64,000 bases of DNA, taken from positions 2,437,481 to 2,501,480 of the forward strand of contig MU004232.1 of assembly GCA_010405405.1 (NCBI GenBank), read 5' to 3'. The notes beneath the pieces are model-generated. The model was given only the letters and a program-made list of their open reading frames with translations. It did no database searches and was not told where the DNA came from. This DNA is from Microthyrium microscopicum. Taxonomy: Eukaryota; Ascomycota; Dothideomycetes; Microthyriales; Microthyriaceae. The translations under genes and the position numbers were made by a program. Positions 37,136 to 47,349 of this stretch are shown here, one piece after another (the stretch's first letter is position 1; every line of letters begins with the position of its first letter).

Positions 37136-39868
37136 TTATGGATAATCAATGTCGTCGTCCTCTGCGGAGTTCTCATGCTGTTCATATTCTTCCCACGCTT
37201 GCTCGACCTTTGATCCCACATGGATTTGATTAGCGGCCTGCTGTTTAGCAAGATGATCGGCATGGGCTGGATAATGTATTGTTGCAGCTGCTTGATATCC
37301 AGCTTCGTTTGGCTCATATATCTCTGATTCTTGAACAAGTGCCTGTTGCAAAGCGGCGTGATGACCATCGTTTTGGACTTGATACTGGTATTGGTATTGC
37401 TGTTGTTGTTGCGCAGGCTTACGATTCGCCTGCACACTTTCCTTCTGGTCAAGTCTTTTGCGCTCTTGAAACTTTGCCAGTCGTTCGGCATGGCTAGCTC
37501 TAGAACTAGTCTTTTGCTGAGAATGTTTCTCTAGGACATGAACACGTTCTGCTTCCTTGGGCGCAAGCACTTCTGTCGACGAAGGTGCTCCTTTTGGCTT
37601 GTAACCTGCTCTTGGCCTAGGATTATGCTGTTGCTGCAAAGCTGGCGGATGTTGCCACTGTTGTTGCACTACTGGCTGCTGTTGTTGACCCTGCCACAGA
37701 GACTGCCAAAGCTGCCACTGAGGAGTTGATTGCTGATTTCTTGTTTGCGGCGAAGAAGCAGCTTTGTGGTTTGCCCAATCCCAAGCCCAACCAGAATTAA
37801 TTTGGAAAGGTTGTACCTTGATGACAGCACTGGCATTGTCGTAGTCGCTAAGATAGACGAGATAAGCCAGCACCTGACCAAGCACATCACCTTCGGCATC
37901 TACATTCGCACGTTTGAACTCTGGGATTTGACACAAGTTGTGTGGCTCAGTGATGGCTTTGAGCGCCGTATCATCAAGTAGCACGGTGTTAGTCTGATTC
38001 CATATTTCACCTTCAGGATGTCTCTTGGACAAGGAGGGGTCTGTCCAGATCCAAGATAGCTGCTTATACACTTGTACCTTGGAATTGTACTGCGCTGGGG
38101 TGAGGCGAAGATGGTCACGGCTCCAAACACCAACAAGTTGGTTCTGGGTTCCAGGAAACAGTTGGTTGACCATGTTCTTCACGTTCTCGGGCTTACTGGA
38201 CGACCAGATCATGATGTTGTGGTGGACAAGTAGATACGCAAGGAACGAACTCAGGTTCTGACGAGGCACGAAATTGCTCTTAAAATTTGTGCGTTCGAGC
38301 AGAGTGCCGTTCAGATCCATTACTATCAGCAGCCGTTGTCTAGTAGGACGCACGGAGAATGGTGAATCTGCCAAGCGGCGATACTCTCCACTCTGACGAG
38401 GAATAGCGAGTGCCAACGACTGATTCATTTTTCCACGACTATGTGAACCAGATTGAAGTACCTCATGTCCTGCTCCATAAATGCTTTGCACAGAAATGCT
38501 TTGATTAAGAGTGCCTTGACCAGGCTGTGACAGCTCGGAGTTGTACGTCTGGGGATATAACCTCAATGGTAGCGTGGTAGTTCCAAAAGGTGGTACTGGC
38601 GGTTGAGATTGAAGGGAGCGTAGAGGATACCTTCCAACATTCTCTTTTTGTGGACTTATGTTCGAAGCATTGCCATTGACCAACAAACCCGGACTTTGAA
38701 ATGGCGCATTGATAGGTTTGAAGGTAGCTTGAACTGGCGTCGACCACTTCACAGGGGAAGGAAGAGACGAGGTTTGATTTGTTTCCATAGCACGCTTCTT
38801 GCGTCGAAGTTCCCGCTGATACATATGACTTTCTTCTGGCTGATCGAAACCTGCAATGGCTGGAATCAGGAATTGGTGTTGGTTCCCATCGCTTCTATAT
38901 GTAGAGAGTTTCGCGGAATATGCATCAGAAGAAAGAGCTGCAAGTAAAACTTCATTAGAGCTTTTGGTTTGCTGCGAGATGATTCCTTTTCTAGGTCTAG
39001 GGCCCCTGCGACGACGATTACTAAATTCACCAGGGAGCATGCTGTCGGAGGTCCGGTCAACCTCATACGGATCATAAGGTGTTTCTGGATCCGGAGAGAA
39101 ATTGGCTGATCTGGCGCTAGAAGCAGAGAAAGGAGGATTAGTGTTGTTCGAAGTTTGGTCAAAGGGCCAATCGCTTGCGCTGGAATAAACCGTAGTACTA
39201 AGCAAACGGGGCTTAGTGCCAGGAACTTGCCAATTGGCCGAAGATCCAGGAGGAGCTTTTTGCGAACCGGAGCCAGTATAACGCGACGTGGACAAATCGC
39301 TGGGTGGTTGATGCTGTCCATAGCTCAATCGATGCGATCCATGTTGCTCTGCTGTAGACATCCCCTTGTGTGGTCCCAATGACTCATACGCTGCTGGTGG
39401 TGAGGGCGTGGTGAGATCGACATAGTCTGCCTGACGTGGTGGAGTTGTGAGATTAACATAATCTACTTTATGAGGCGGCGTAGTGAGGTCGACATAGTTT
39501 GCATAGTTTGCCTGCTGAGAAGGTGCTGTCATCTTCCTCTGGTCAGTTTGCTGGGGAGGTTTAGCGGGTTGCACGTTAGACTGCGGGTGATAGGCAAAGC
39601 GCACTCTCTGACTAGAAGGTCCTGGAGGAGGCGAAGTCTTGCGCTTGGTGGTGTTTTGCTTGGGGTTTAGCGCATTCAGCAAGGCCTGACCAACGAACTC
39701 TTGATAGTCCGAGTCGCGACGGCTCATCTTTCCAGACGCCAGGAGATGGCTATTCTTGAATGCCTCAATTTGTGTTGCGACCTTTGCGGACAGATTAGCA
39801 AACGGGTTTTTGACAGGAGAGGGTGTCATAAGGTTCTCGTACTGTGAGGTTCCTAAGCTGAGGGTCAT
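37136..39868 (-). CDS. HAD-fold (FCP1/NIF-like) domain protein with long disordered arms
   Basis: A single exon of 910 codons. The N-terminal 500 residues are low-complexity and Pro/Ser/Thr/Gln-rich. Within them (about 124-153) three tandem units of the type YV-D/N-LTTPP occur, resembling SUMO-interacting cores (VDLT). The FCP1-homology domain spans about 512-690, with motif I LLIVMDLNGTLL (DLNGT at 518-522), motif II IMIWSSS and motif III region TVLLDD. The second acidic residue of the usual DxDGT is Asn here, a variant I recall as common in a fungal subgroup. The C-terminus is very Gln-rich (poly-Q near 765 and 840). It is probably a nuclear protein phosphatase or pseudo-phosphatase; its target is unknown. 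Confidence 0.8.
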   Translation of the reverse strand: MTLSLGTSQYENLMTPSPVKNPFANLSAKVATQIEAFKNSHLLASGKMSRRDSDYQEFVGQALLNALNPKQNTTKRKTSPPPGPSSQRVRFAYHPQSNVQPAKPPQQTDQRKMTAPSQQANYANYVDLTTPPHKVDYVNLTTPPRQADYVDLTTPSPPAAYESLGPHKGMSTAEQHGSHRLSYGQHQPPSDLSTSRYTGSGSQKAPPGSSANWQVPGTKPRLLSTTVYSSASDWPFDQTSNNTNPPFSASSARSANFSPDPETPYDPYEVDRTSDSMLPGEFSNRRRRGPRPRKGIISQQTKSSNEVLLAALSSDAYSAKLSTYRSDGNQHQFLIPAIAGFDQPEESHMYQRELRRKKRAMETNQTSSLPSPVKWSTPVQATFKPINAPFQSPGLLVNGNASNISPQKENVGRYPLRSLQSQPPVPPFGTTTLPLRLYPQTYNSELSQPGQGTLNQSISVQSIYGAGHEVLQSGSHSRGKMNQSLALAIPRQSGEYRRLADSPFSVRPTRQRLLIVMDLNGTLLERTNFKSNFVPRQNLSSFLAYLLVHHNIMIWSSSKPENVKNMVNQLFPGTQNQLVGVWSRDHLRLTPAQYNSKVQVYKQLSWIWTDPSLSKRHPEGEIWNQTNTVLLDDTALKAITEPHNLCQIPEFKRANVDAEGDVLGQVLAYLVYLSDYDNASAVIKVQPFQINSGWAWDWANHKAASSPQTRNQQSTPQWQLWQSLWQGQQQQPVVQQQWQHPPALQQQHNPRPRAGYKPKGAPSSTEVLAPKEAERVHVLEKHSQQKTSSRASHAERLAKFQERKRLDQKESVQANRKPAQQQQQYQYQYQVQNDGHHAALQQALVQESEIYEPNEAGYQAAATIHYPAHADHLAKQQAANQIHVGSKVEQAWEEYEQHENSAEDDDIDYP

Positions 39869-40248
39869 TGTTGCGGGAATGGCGGCTGATGGTGGGGCGT
39901 TTTTGGAGTGTTAGTGTTCTAGCAATTGGAAGGCGCGCTTTATATATGGAAGGAGTGAAGGACATGAAAATTACTATGAGATATTGATGGCAGGTGCGAT
40001 GCATAAGGTACCTAGCGCTTGCTCTGCCTGATAGCATCACGTGGCGTTCATGTGGCTGAAAACTGAGCCTGCGCTCCTTTAGGTTTAGCTTGCAGAAATC
40101 ATCCCTGACAAGTTACAGCTCTCCTGTTTCTCCAAGCTGGGCAGCATTTATATCCAACTTCACGAACACCTGCACTAATGACGCTTTCTTACTTTCAAAA
40201 GTTATCAAGAGGCTCATTGCAAGACTACGGTTAGTCACAGGATAAATA
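39869..40248. other. intergenic, promoter of the HAD-domain gene
   Basis: About 380 bases between two minus-strand genes. No gene, RNA or repeat is recognised. Confidence 0.4.
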
Positions 40249-41714
40249 TCAAGGCAGAGCAAACCGCTGCTTATTCAGGTCCATCACAACTTCCGTTGTA
40301 GCTCCTTCAAGGAAATCATTCATAACCACCAACAATCGCTCCGCCTTCAACCTATCCATTGCGTTGTCCCGTAGCCAAGGCAATGTATGTCTGTCCAGGT
40401 CCGCCTTTGTCGAAGTCAGGCATGAGTTGACACGATTTGCCGTAAGTACGCTGTGGACCAACACCTCCTTGATACTCTGAGAAGTAGCTTGACACTGCAA
40501 AATGGTAACGTCCGTCGCTTCCTGGCCAGCCGTGTTCATACCTTCAAACTGTTTGATGATCGAATCTGCTCTGATCGTAGCATATGCTTGGGCAGTCCAT
40601 GAATCATATTTATCAGCCTCGATGATTCGGATCAACCGTCGACCGTCTGCTCGTAAAGTGGCTACAGACTCCTTGAAGCACTCGTGCTTTCCCCACTTAA
40701 GCCCGCTTTTGGTCGCGCTAGAAATGGCAACGTCAAATGCATGATCTAGTTCTTCGGTGGTTGGTTTTCTGCAGTCTGCGACGATGTTGTCCCATCGAAT
40801 ATGCACAACGACGTGCTCCGCGGGATTGTTATCCAAGAAAACCGCAATGTCGGTCAAAAAGTCTTCAAACGCTACTCCTGGGATGCAAGCATGTTGAAAG
40901 TATGGTCGACTCTTTTTGTGCTCGTTTTCGAAAATGGGAAGAAGATGTGCTGGTCTGAACTCAAAGTAACGAGCTCCAGTCTCCAGTAACACTGAAATCG
41001 GGTCCTTTTGTGTGATAGCGAGACCATATATGAGATTTGGAAGCAGCTTGGTGATCATGCTATGACTGACATGCTCAGCGAGCCATCCAATGGCAGGAAT
41101 ATGCTCAGACAGAACCGCGATGATAGCTTCGTCTTTATCCTTCAGTACTTCTTCACTAAAACTGTCAGCAATTTCCAGTATTCAACGGTTCAAACTTACA
41201 CTGTCGCTAGTCCAGACATAGGCCCATCATGTGGACTGGCCAACGCGAATCTCGAAAATGGTTTCTGCTCTGCTTCGCCTCCCGGAGGCACGATATTGGT
41301 CATCCAAGTCCGATGTGCTGTTCTACTAACTGCAGTCACGTAGCACTGATTCATATTCGTAAGACCAAATTCACCGTGTCCAGCTCCATAAAACCCATAG
41401 GATATAATCGCATCGTCGGTAAGTATTGTCTTCTGGTCCTCACTAGCAAGCATTGTTCCACCCTCGAGTTTGCCAGTGAAGCTGTCGATATCAACATATT
41501 GCGTGGTAACTTGAGACTCGCCGTTCAGGACTACAAATTCGAATCGGCCAGTGAAGTTTGCGAGACCTGATATATCCTTTGATTCAACTTCCAGGTGGGT
41601 TGAAGTAAAATTATCCTGTTCGGTTCGCACTACGTTTCCTCCTGGTACGCTGAATCGCACAGAGTAATTTGGTAGTTTGATGAAAGAGTATGTTTCAATG
41701 CCTTTGCTAGGCAT
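40249..41714 (-). CDS. PI-PLC X-domain-like phosphodiesterase
   Basis: Two exons (41714-41200 and 41155-40249) give 473 residues. An N-terminal beta-rich region of about 140 residues precedes the catalytic-type domain. That domain starts LASPHDGPMSG (with the catalytic-type His), has ARYFEFRPAHLL, then FEDFLTDIAVFLDNNPAEHVVVHI, the pattern of PI-PLC-X proteins (substrate loop YFDIR-like and FLxxNPxE). The family hydrolyses phosphoinositides or related lipids, but fungal members are mostly untested. The open frame reaches to 41768 with only a GTG, so I take the ATG at 41714; an upstream exon is possible because a TCTAAG acceptor-like site lies just before. Confidence 0.75.
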
Positions 41715-42035
41715 GATGATCGAGTCAAGATTTGGTATCAAGTCAAGGACAGGCAGGTTGCTTGGCACGCTTAGATATAATTAGAATGGTTATGCTCAGT
41801 GGGTATCTTGAGATATGTACTGTACCCCACTAAAGCTATGTGCTTATCCAATTGGATGGAGGCTAGAGTACGAGGCAATACAATCGCTTTAATGGAGTCA
41901 GGAATCAGTTAGAGTTGATCGAGCGAGATTCAGTCAGAACACGGGAATCGCTGACTACAATGAGATTTGTATCTACGCGGGCGCTATGGTATCATGAACT
42001 CAATACACAATTACTTCAGACCTTCTCATCATACA

Positions 42036-43846
42036 TTAGTGGCCATGTCCATCATCTTCGCCTCTTTGTTCAGGGTCGAGCTTGATCAGGGTATCTATTC
42101 GCATGATTGCAACACAGGCTTCTACTGCACTCTTGAGCTGCTTGACTTTGCTCATGGCTGGCTCCAATACGCCGGCTTTGATCACGTCGTGCACCTTCCC
42201 TTTGCTAAGATCAAGTCCGTAGTTCCGGTAGTTCTTGCGGCGAGCCAACATCTTCTCGTCTTCGGTTGTTGAGTCTTCCACGGCACGCTGGGATAGGGCG
42301 TGTCTTGAGCGAAGTTGAGCAACTAGCTCGGTGGCGTCGAGTGCGGCATTGACGGCCAAGGTCTTGGGAATAATGAGGAGGGATGTTGCGAAAGCGGCAA
42401 TGGCAAGTTGTTCACGAGAGCCCTATTCATGTTAGTCATAAAGTATCCAAAGTAAAATTACAAAGAGAACATACCACAGATGTTGCCCACTCTTCCAGGT
42501 AGATGTGCAACGCTGTTTCCACTGCGGCGCCACCAGGAACAACCTTCCCGCTTTCGAGTGTTCGCTTGACTGCGGATAATGAATCGTGAACTGATCTTTC
42601 CATTTCATCCAAGGAGTAGTCGTTTGCGCCTCTGAGAATTATAGATGCTGATGAATGAACTTTGGTACCTTTGACAAGGATACACTCATCATCAGATATC
42701 TTCTCTTGTACCACTTCGTCTGCTTGACCCAAACTGCTAGCCTCGAACTTCTCGTCACCGTTAAGATCTGACAGAGTACTGATAAGCTGAGCACCAGTAG
42801 CCTTGGCGATACGTCTTAGATCTTCCTTTTTGCAGCGGCGAACACCCATAGCACCCTTTTCGACGAACATCTTGAGGCAGAGCTCGTCAATGCCTTTAGT
42901 GGTGAGGATTACGTTGGCTCCAGCTTTCAGGATCATCTCTACGCGGTCCAGAACTATGCCAGCTTCTCGTTCTCGAATCTTCTCTAATTGTGCGGGATCG
43001 TCGATCGTGATGTGAACGCCAAGCTTCATGCGCTCCTTCTGTAGATTGATATCGAGACAGGCAATCTTCGCATCCTTTGTCCGAGTAGGCATAGCCTGTG
43101 AAGCCACGGTGCAGTTCAGAGCATATCCATCGACAAGTAGAGACTCGGTCGCTGATTTGCCATGCGCTTTGAGAATGTTGACCGCCTTAACAGGGTATTT
43201 TATCTCGTTTCGATTGTTGGTGTATTTGACTGCTGTCATGGCATCGACGACCATATTGGCGAAAAAGTCAGAGTCGCCGCCAATGATTTTGGAGGACATG
43301 CTAGTCTTTGCGATGCTAATCAAGGACTCGCGACCGAGTGCATCTACTCTCGTAGCAATGTTCTCACTCATGTATCGGACAGCTTCTCGGAGCGCAAGGC
43401 GGTAGCCTGTGATGATCGTAGTGGGGTGAATGCGATTTTTCATGAGTTCGTTCGCTCGTTTCAGCAACTCAGCAGCAATCAATACTACAGAAGTAGTTCC
43501 ATCGCCAACTTCACGATCTTGCTGTTGTGCAAGATCCACCAAAATTTTGCCAGCGGGATGGTCGATGTCGAGAAGGGAAAGAATGGTAGCGCCGTCGTTG
43601 GTGACTGTGACATCGCCGATATCATCTACCATCATCTTATCAAGGCCTGAGGGCCCAAAGGAAGACTTAACGACATTGGAGATAGCTTGGGTAGCGGAAA
43701 CGTTCTGATCGCGAATATCCTGGCCAGAGATTTTTTGGCCGCCTAAAACTGAGGTAAAAGTTAGCATTTTTGAGAGCCTACAGGCAAACAATGAGATCCT
43801 TACACAGTGTTCCGGCATTCCGGGGCTGTTCGAATAGACTTGTCAT
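42036..43846 (-). CDS. T-complex protein 1 subunit alpha (CCT1, TRiC chaperonin)
   Basis: This is a subunit of the eight-member cytosolic chaperonin that folds actin, tubulin and others. Exons 43846-43804, 43748-42475 and 42422-42036 give 567 residues, normal length. The 43-base first exon encodes [14 protein letters not shown] and the join gives [11 protein letters not shown], the conserved CCT1 start. Visible signatures are [35 protein letters not shown] (ATP site) and VVPGGAAVE, with a GHGH-like tail (EDDGHGH). Two acceptor sites lie close together at exon 2 (TTACCTCAG and TTTTAG); only the first keeps the conserved Phe-Leu-Gly-Gly. The promoter is shared with the cupin gene and holds a foldback element. 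Confidence 0.95.
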
Positions 43847-44633
43847 TCTGGCGTTGATACTCTAATTTGAAGCTGGGAACGTGAACTTTTTTCATGGAAC
43901 GCGTCTGCAACTTAACGTTGGTGGAGCAGAAGCCTTGGAGGGGCAACGCCGAAGATTCTCCGCATTTAGCTGCGTTTCCCCATCAGCTTCGCTGGCTCCC
44001 ATCAACGCTACTCTTTTAAAGGTGCTATATTTGCCATTGCATTCGATAAAATGTCCAATTCTGAACGCCCTCGATGGCAAATAAAGCACTCGATCATTGA
44101 GTGTAGAGCGTGGGAGCCATCGAAGTTGATGGGCGCGCGCCACTTACCTTGTCTATTGGTTGGTGCAATGCAAGGGGCGGCCTCTTCAGCCTTGTCGTCA
44201 GCCTGATCGTAACTACCTCTCTTCAGACCATGAGATCACCAGTGATAAAAGGAATAAGAGCAAGGTTCGACTGCATGTTTCGTCCAAAATTAGCATTGGT
44301 GGACCTATCATAGCTCCACATCTTTGTGGCTGAGTATTAATTATGCATTCTATCTAGGTAGCCTATACGGCATACGCTGGAAATACGCTATACGGCCCTG
44401 AGTAAACCTGCATGTGTCGTAATGCTGTCCTATTGTGTCATCAATGAGTTCTAAGACGGCCGTTAGCATTTGAGCTTATAGTTACTAATTTGAGATTATG
44501 CCCCTAATTCGAATTCGAGTTGTTGAGGCATGGTGCTGATTTCTATGATCAGTTCCACCAGACATGTAACCTATTATCTTATTTCTACGTTAGCAATTGA
44601 GAGGCATTTGATGAATCTACCTAAGATAAAGTC
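43847..44633. promoter_or_regulatory. divergent promoter region of CCT1 and the cupin gene
   Basis: This region holds a full 175-bp foldback element at 43969-44143, only about 120 bp from the CCT1 start codon. The remaining 490 bp up to the cupin start is AT-rich with no clear motif. Confidence 0.5.
43969..44143. mobile_element. 175-bp foldback MITE-like element, CCT1/cupin promoter copy
   Basis: The left arm reads CCCATCAGCTTCGCTGGCTC and on to TATTTGCCATTGCATTCGAT. The right arm on the opposite strand reads CCCATCAACTTCGATGGCTC and on to TTTATTTGCCATCGA, a near mirror image over about 75 bp. The element is flanked by TTA on both sides (43966-43968 and 44144-44146), a possible target duplication. 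The length equals the RIX7-intron, NAD-synthetase-intron and 49.7-kb copies. Confidence 0.8.
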
Positions 44634-45456
44634 ATGTCAGATACAGTACAATCTACCTCTAAGTCCACAGCAGATCATCCTGTCATCGCGTAAGTCTCGT
44701 CTAGGCGCAAGCACAGGTCTCACATTTTAACTGATCTCATAGCTTTGATGGTGCCATTACAAGCACCACGCTCGTCCAACCGGGTCTTGCATTCGCTGCG
44801 GAGGTTATTTTCTATCTCCAACACCCTCAGCTTCGAAAACTTGCCTCTCAGAAGCCTCCTCTGCATTTCCATTGCTACCAAGAAGAATATATTGAAGTCA
44901 CGGAAGGAAAACTAGCTGTAGAAGCAGATGGGAAAGAACAGGTCCTCACGCCAGAGGATGGAGTCTTCCAGATTAAACCATGGACCCATCATCGACTATA
45001 CCCGCCTCCAGATGATGGTTCTGAGATTACGAAATTCATCTTATCGGGAGCAGAAACAGAAGAACAGTACCAGCTAGATCATTTGTTCTTCTCTAACTGG
45101 TATGCCTACCAAGACACAGTTTTTGTTCAGGGAGGGAAATTTAGCTTGGTACAGATTTTGTCGGTACGTAATGTGGATACTTTCCCATGCCAAAGTCTAT
45201 ACACTTCTATCAGTCAAGCTAAGAAACGATGCAGATGTTCGATGCTGGTGGCTCTTACCTTTCCTTCCCTAAGTGGGTGCCAGGCGGCCGTACATTGTCT
45301 AGATTAATGGGCATCGTAGTTGGAAGGTGGATTGGTGGTTTAATGGGCTATCAGCCATATTACAAGGAATGGAGCACTGATTGGGAATTGGCATGCAGGC
45401 GTATGGAAGGTTCATATTTCCAACGACGCTTCATAGATCGTTTGAGGAGCGGATAA
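44634..45456 (+). CDS. cupin-fold protein
   Basis: Three exons (44634-44689, 44743-45163 and 45235-45456) give 232 residues. The single cupin barrel shows motif 1 HFHCYQEEYIEVTEG (H-x-H-x4-E-type metal site plus Gly) and motif 2 region FQIKPWTHHRLYP. The C-terminus has a hydrophobic Gly-rich segment (MGIVVGRWIGGLMGYQPYY), which may be a membrane helix or the family's end region. Ascomycete cupins of this kind are often near specialised-metabolism genes. The 3' end faces the UbiA prenyltransferase gene, with about 130 bp between stops. The reaction is unknown. Confidence 0.8.
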
Positions 45457-45583
45457 ATTTGACTGTATGATACTCACCTCGACAATATTTTGCCCCAAGC
45501 AGAACGTCAAGCGCTCTTCTACGAGTAATTACTTGTACAATGATCTCTGCGCCCTGGAAATGCATCTTGATTCAATAAGAGCC

Positions 45584-46594
45584 TCAGGTATTCTGTCCAG
45601 CAAACTTATACTCTAGCAGCAATCCAAATACAATGGCTCCTCCTGTATATTGAAAACCATGGCGGAACCACCAAGCGCAGCTCTTTGGATTTCTTAACTC
45701 CACCCTTGTTATCATCAAGGACAAACTGACAAATGACCCGACCCCAGATACCAGAAAGTATGAGATCCCTAGTCCGCCAGTAAAGCCTGAAACCGCGATG
45801 AATAACATCATCAGGGCGAGACACAACCAGAGAAACCCCTTTGTTCTATCTCCAAACAAAACAGCCGTACTGCCCACCGACAACTTAATGTCTTGTTTCA
45901 AGTCCAGATGCGCATACACGGTGTCGTATATGATAGTCCAAAAAGTGCAAGCGATCATCAGTGTTATGAGTGGAAGAGATATTCTTTGAACGACGACTCC
46001 TTGCGAACGCAGGATAAGTAAGAAAGGCCTGACACCCATGGCTAACCCGCCGATCAATATGCCCCAAGATAAACAAAATCCAAGTACTAGTTGAGGAAAG
46101 TTTGTATGTCGTTTCGCGAGCGGATAATAGGCTGTAGCGATGACATTCGGTAAGGCATACAGAGCGCTGTCTCTGAACGGAAATGGGATGAAGCAGAGCA
46201 GAGCTAAGATAGCCTGTGAGATAGCGAAGAATTGTGCGTTCTTCTTGGTCACAGCTCCCCGTGGGATTGGACGGTTTCGAGTTCGGTCGACCTTTGCGTC
46301 GATATCTGCATCGACGATATCATTCCATATGTGTGCAGCATTGGAGAAGAACACACTCCCTGCTGCTACGATAGCTGAAGTATGAAGTGTCTCTGATAAG
46401 GGACTTCGCTGAAGAGTTGCCGCGTAGATGATCCCAAAAAGATGCGGCAAATATATGAGCAGGATCGGGGCGGGAGACGTAAGCCGAGTGAGTTGGATGT
46501 AGGGTGTCCAGGCGGGAGGAAAGTAAGACATCCAGCCCGTTTGCTTGTTGCCTCCAAGAAGCAGGTGTGCTGAAGAGCTTGGAGCAGTGTTCAT
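45584..46594 (-). CDS. UbiA-family aromatic prenyltransferase (Coq2-like)
   Basis: An integral membrane enzyme of 336 residues in one exon. It carries both Asp-rich sites for the Mg-bound prenyl diphosphate: NDIVDADIDAKVDRTRNRPI (residues about 92-111) and YDTVYAHLDLKQD (about 225-237). Eight or nine hydrophobic segments are visible. Family members move a prenyl chain onto an aromatic ring: Coq2 makes ubiquinone, and paralogues make meroterpenoids. I see no clear mitochondrial presequence at the ATG (MNTAPSSSAHLLLGG), which slightly favours a specialised paralogue. Upstream of 46594 only a TTG is in frame, so the ATG at 46594 is taken. Confidence 0.87.
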   Translation of the reverse strand: MNTAPSSSAHLLLGGNKQTGWMSYFPPAWTPYIQLTRLTSPAPILLIYLPHLFGIIYAATLQRSPLSETLHTSAIVAAGSVFFSNAAHIWNDIVDADIDAKVDRTRNRPIPRGAVTKKNAQFFAISQAILALLCFIPFPFRDSALYALPNVIATAYYPLAKRHTNFPQLVLGFCLSWGILIGGLAMGVRPFLLILRSQGVVVQRISLPLITLMIACTFWTIIYDTVYAHLDLKQDIKLSVGSTAVLFGDRTKGFLWLCLALMMLFIAVSGFTGGLGISYFLVSGVGSFVSLSLMITRVELRNPKSCAWWFRHGFQYTGGAIVFGLLLEYKFAGQNT

Positions 46595-47349
46595 TGCCGT
46601 CTGTTGACCCAATCAATAGATGACAGCTTATCTAGAGGGTACCTAACGTTATAGAATGAAACTACCTAGAGGCTAGGTTGTTGCTGAAGCTGGTCAAGAA
46701 TAAGAAATATGGAAGGCTAACTTGTGAAGTATTGCAATGCAGTGGAAGACAATGTGGTGCTCAAGAATATTTAGGTAATTGCAAACTTGCAGTAATCTTT
46801 GAGATTCTTTCATGAATGTCGATCGATTTTACAATGGATACCTTGAATACGGCCTTGTATACGGTTCTTACGGCCCCAGTGGACTGCAGACAAATACAAG
46901 CCTTCATGAACAACGTATGGTAGGGTACTCTTTCTTCCCGAATCTCGAGCACTTTATCTCCCGGCAAGTCCAGAGGTATTAAAAACAACCAGTCAACAAA
47001 ATTTGGTTGTGATAGAGGGCGATAGTGTGTTGTGAATGGGTTAATTCGATATGGTGCATCCCTTGTCAATAGTAGTGTCATCATGGCCTGGACTCTTCCA
47101 AACTTTAGGGGGCGGTGACCGTAATACACGGTATCGCTTTATAATGAATGAAGCGATGTTCGAGTACAAAACATACAGCCTGTATCTAATGAGCGTTAAG
47201 ATAGGGTACTCTAGGTATTTATGAAGCATGAAAACATTACAAAACTGTATTCATGATTCGAGTGCTGCCCAATAGTATCTACAAAAACCACTGTAGCTAT
47301 TTCCAACTGTTCGCCTCGATACCGTTCTCTCCAGCAATAGGTAGATAGC
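46595..47349. other. intergenic between UbiA and an unknown gene
   Basis: The stretch is AT-rich. A minus-strand open frame (46761-47129) starts only at GTG and has no family resemblance, so I do not call it. Nothing else is seen. Confidence 0.4.

Noticed and set aside
46761-47129. A 122-residue minus-strand frame upstream of the UbiA gene
   Set aside because: It starts only at GTG, has no family resemblance and lies in AT-rich intergenic DNA.
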